Below are positions 61,718 to 64,000 of a stretch of DNA of 64,000 bases, in pieces. Source of the DNA: Anaerolineae bacterium (GTDB taxonomy: Bacteria > Chloroflexota > Anaerolineae > Aggregatilineales > Phototrophicaceae); the NCBI GenBank assembly GCA_022820665.1, contig JAJEFB010000014.1, forward strand, positions 1 through 64,000, written 5' to 3'. A program made the translations under genes and the position numbers. The first letter of the stretch is position 1; every line of letters starts with the position of its first letter. The notes under the pieces were generated by a model that was not told the DNA's origin, did not search any database, and saw only the letters and a program-made list of their open reading frames with translations.

Positions 61718-64000
61718 CTAAGCCTCAAAGAAATCGGATTGCAAGTCGTCCCCGGGCGGTACGGCGTAGATGCGCGAATGATTTGATTCGCATGTGACCG
61801 GAAAATGGTCACGGAACTTTTCCTCGCCCGCGCCTCCGTATTGCGACAATTCGGTAACTCCATAAAGAATATACCCGATCCGATAACGATCTATGATATG
61901 CCTTATCTGCGATACATCCTCGGCTGTGTAAAGGGTCTCCATATCTTGGCGCCGGCTGCCGGCAATGTCGTAATATGTCGATCCTCGCCACTGGCGCTCA
62001 TGGTTCTCCCAGCCCAGGACAATCGGTATGCCGGTCAACGCGCCAACTCTGCCGTAGCGTTCGCTGTATGCTTGGAGAACCGCTTCCGCCACTACCGCGT
62101 CGTCTCGCCCGACAAGTTCGCTCAGACAGTTTATGACGTTGAGGTCGTCACGATCGATAAAACCGTCGCGGCCGTCCAGCGACAAGGGCTTGACGATCCG
62201 AATTGACATCTCGTCAGCCAAGACAATTCCCTCGTGCCGCGAACGAATAATAGTAGACTCGGTAGCGCCAAACAAGCTGCCGTCCGTAAACAAGACGGTC
62301 CCGGGATAGGCGGTCTCGCCTGGCGTCACTTGCATGACTGGCGTCAACCAATTTTCAGGCGGCCTATACTGATGTTGACTGCCGCCGCGCCCGGATTCGA
62401 TCCAGGAACGATGTGTAATCCCCAGTACGCTGTAGACGAGACCTGCCGCCAGCGCAAGCAGTACTAGCGCCGCATAAATGAATCGTAGCGCTTTGATCGG
62501 CCGCAACGCCGCGCCGTCATCCAGGACACTGTAGACCGCATAGGCTGTGGCAACGCTCCAAACCGTCCAAGCTTGGTAATAAAACTTGAATATAGTGTTA
62601 ATGCGACTGCTAAAATTGTCCTTGAGAAAGACAAACTCGGGAATGAGAGTCAAGCACAATCCCATGCCGATCAAAAGCAAAGCACAAGCCGTCGCGCGTG
62701 AGTAGGTGACATTGGGAGTCGGCATCTCTTGAAGGCGCTGACGTACCCGATTCTTGGGAAACAGGCGCGCGAGAATCAGAACAATGCCTGCGAGCAACAC
62801 CAGCGTCGTCATGCCATATTCGATTCGACGTCCGATCAATAAGGGAATTACTTGGCTCCATCCTCCGGACTGCGCGACTAATTGACTAACAGCCGGCATC
62901 ACCGAGGAGGACATTGCGCCGATCAGGCCGAAAATGACTAGGAGCAGAAGAAGCCCTAAGAATGCAATAGCGCCGATCGCTCTGCCGAATTGCCAGTTTA
63001 GACGCCGAAACCGCTGGCCTCGCCAAGTCTCCACCAGCAGGAAACCAGGCAGGATGATCAGAATCGGACCGAACATGATGAAGAAGCGTCTGAATGAGGT
63101 CGGATTTATCAGGTTTGGCAGCAATCCGCCGGCTTGAGATCGAAACCCTATAAAAAACGGGAAGTAGGCCAGCAGGGCGATACCCGCCAAGAGGAGTCCG
63201 AACACTAGCAATACGGCGGTATCGGCGACGGTTAGCCTGCCACGGTCATTCAACATCAGACGGCGCAGCGCTTCCGCAGCCACCAAAGCAAACAAGTAGA
63301 TCGGCCCGTCCCAGGTGTTGAGGAAAGCCAATCCGCCGACGGCGAGGCCATACAAGATGACTTCTGGAAGCCGCGGCTGTCTTCTCAACAGGACAATATT
63401 GATCATCAGGCCGATCGTCATCAAGGCAAAAGGCAGCGCCAAGACATGCGGATGATTATCCGCAAGCAGGAAGCTGAAGGCTGGAAACTCGTCGATCGGC
63501 TGGATCGGTCCAGGCGAGTTGTCCAGGTTGTAGTCTGTCAGGACGCGACTGGCGCGGAACCACCACCAGTAGCTCCAGCTGGCGGGATCGGAAAAAACAG
63601 GTGCTTGCGGATCCCGGGCATAGCCGCCTTCAGCGAAGTTCGCGCGCTCTTGCGTACCCCAGAAATTCAGATAGGGTTCCGTGGCATATCTGGACTGAAA
63701 GGGAAACTCGATGAGCGCCGCCTGGAAATTGCCGACCAGCGTCATGAAGAGCATCGCCAACAAGCCGACGGCGATGGCTTTCGCTCGCGAAGCCCGGATA
63801 TTTCGGAATTGTATCGCTATCTCGAATGCGCGGGATCGCACCAGATTGTAGGCGACGCCGAAGGCGCAAATGCCCGTCAACGCGAACTGCGACGCAGCCG
63901 TCAAGTTAAAGCCGACCGTGCTGCTTATATTGCTGAAAACCGAAAGCATGGCGGACATCAGGTAACCCATGTAGTAGTAGCTGATCGCGTAGCCCGCCAT
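61718..64000 (-). CDS. Chlor_Arch_YYY (DUF2298) membrane protein, 5' end cut
   Basis: 760 residues are visible and the gene runs off the window, so the true N-terminus lies beyond 64000. The YYYMG motif of TIGR03662/DUF2298 appears at visible residues 8-12, and about eleven more helices follow. Mid-protein loops include FWGTQERANFAEGGYARDPQ and DNHPHVLALPFAL, and the C-terminal soluble part (about 560-750) is periplasmic-like, with RYRIGYILYGVTEL. TIGR03662 proteins tend to occur in the same genomes as TIGR03663 proteins, as here at 54414. Function unsettled, likely surface-glycan related. Confidence 0.85.
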   Translation of the reverse strand: MAGYAISYYYMGYLMSAMLSVFSNISSTVGFNLTAASQFALTGICAFGVAYNLVRSRAFEIAIQFRNIRASRAKAIAVGLLAMLFMTLVGNFQAALIEFPFQSRYATEPYLNFWGTQERANFAEGGYARDPQAPVFSDPASWSYWWWFRASRVLTDYNLDNSPGPIQPIDEFPAFSFLLADNHPHVLALPFALMTIGLMINIVLLRRQPRLPEVILYGLAVGGLAFLNTWDGPIYLFALVAAEALRRLMLNDRGRLTVADTAVLLVFGLLLAGIALLAYFPFFIGFRSQAGGLLPNLINPTSFRRFFIMFGPILIILPGFLLVETWRGQRFRRLNWQFGRAIGAIAFLGLLLLLVIFGLIGAMSSSVMPAVSQLVAQSGGWSQVIPLLIGRRIEYGMTTLVLLAGIVLILARLFPKNRVRQRLQEMPTPNVTYSRATACALLLIGMGLCLTLIPEFVFLKDNFSSRINTIFKFYYQAWTVWSVATAYAVYSVLDDGAALRPIKALRFIYAALVLLALAAGLVYSVLGITHRSWIESGRGGSQHQYRPPENWLTPVMQVTPGETAYPGTVLFTDGSLFGATESTIIRSRHEGIVLADEMSIRIVKPLSLDGRDGFIDRDDLNVINCLSELVGRDDAVVAEAVLQAYSERYGRVGALTGIPIVLGWENHERQWRGSTYYDIAGSRRQDMETLYTAEDVSQIRHIIDRYRIGYILYGVTELSQYGGAGEEKFRDHFPVTCESNHSRIYAVPPGDDLQSDFFEA

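Noticed and set aside
1..64000. CRISPR array, insertion sequence or prophage
   Set aside because: No regularly spaced repeats, transposase motifs, inverted-repeat pairs with target duplication, or phage structural genes were seen.

Overview
The window reads as a chromosomal segment of a bacterium of the phylum Chloroflexota, probably near class Anaerolineae. This is inferred from gene content, not from a database search. The main support is at the right end: a Chlor_Arch_YYY/DUF2298 membrane protein with the YYYxG motif sits close to a TIGR03663/Agl23-like protein with the family's DE and HGP signatures, a pair known mainly from Chloroflexota and Archaea. Coding density is high. I found no insertion sequence, prophage or CRISPR array, and one tRNA gene.

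Layout. (1) 1-2688: a polytopic GT-C-like membrane protein behind an 18-base C tract, and a small membrane protein. (2) 2772-14004, minus strand: a ten-gene cell-shape and division-site run, mreB-mreC-mreD-mrdA(PBP2)-unknown polytopic membrane protein-minC-minD-minE-rodA-gltX, followed by tRNA-Gln(CUG). (3) 14168-27628, mostly plus strand: tilS, an OmpR-type regulator with a Glu at the phospho-acceptor position, a secreted esterase-CapA fusion, a NagZ-type GH3 protein, a Clp-type AAA+ protein with a degenerate first ATPase domain, a phosphohexomutase, a SAM methyltransferase, and small membrane or secreted proteins. (4) 27717-31983, minus: a secreted clan GH-A-like protein, a soluble GAF-PAS histidine kinase and a ROK kinase without the usual Cys zinc motif. 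(5) 32206-44861: mutS with a coupled sulfotransferase, a GT-C-like protein, YqhQ/DUF1385, recJ, fmt, a MATE transporter, a PspC-domain protein, malate dehydrogenase and a histidine phosphatase. (6) 44949-54151: era converging on the translation run nusA-ylxR-infB-rbfA-nrnA-truB-ribF. (7) 54414-64000, minus: a likely five-gene operon of Chlor_Arch_YYY protein, GT-C transferase, ECF sigma factor, membrane anti-sigma and an Agl23-like protein fused to an NHL beta-propeller. I regard this as the best candidate for an undescribed system, possibly lipid-linked surface glycosylation under envelope-stress-type control.

How it fits together. Region 2 combines lateral-wall synthesis (MreBCD, PBP2, RodA) with division-site placement (MinCDE). 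Regions 1, 5 and 7 supply several lipid-linked-sugar type membrane enzymes, while regions 3 and 4 supply secreted carbohydrate-active proteins and signalling proteins. Regions 5 and 6 are housekeeping. Two regulators, the atypical receiver protein and the histidine kinase, have a -10 element placed so that transcription would start at or next to the start codon, suggesting leaderless mRNAs.

Limits: everything here is read by eye. Domain borders are approximate, and family names without a clear motif are marked as tentative.
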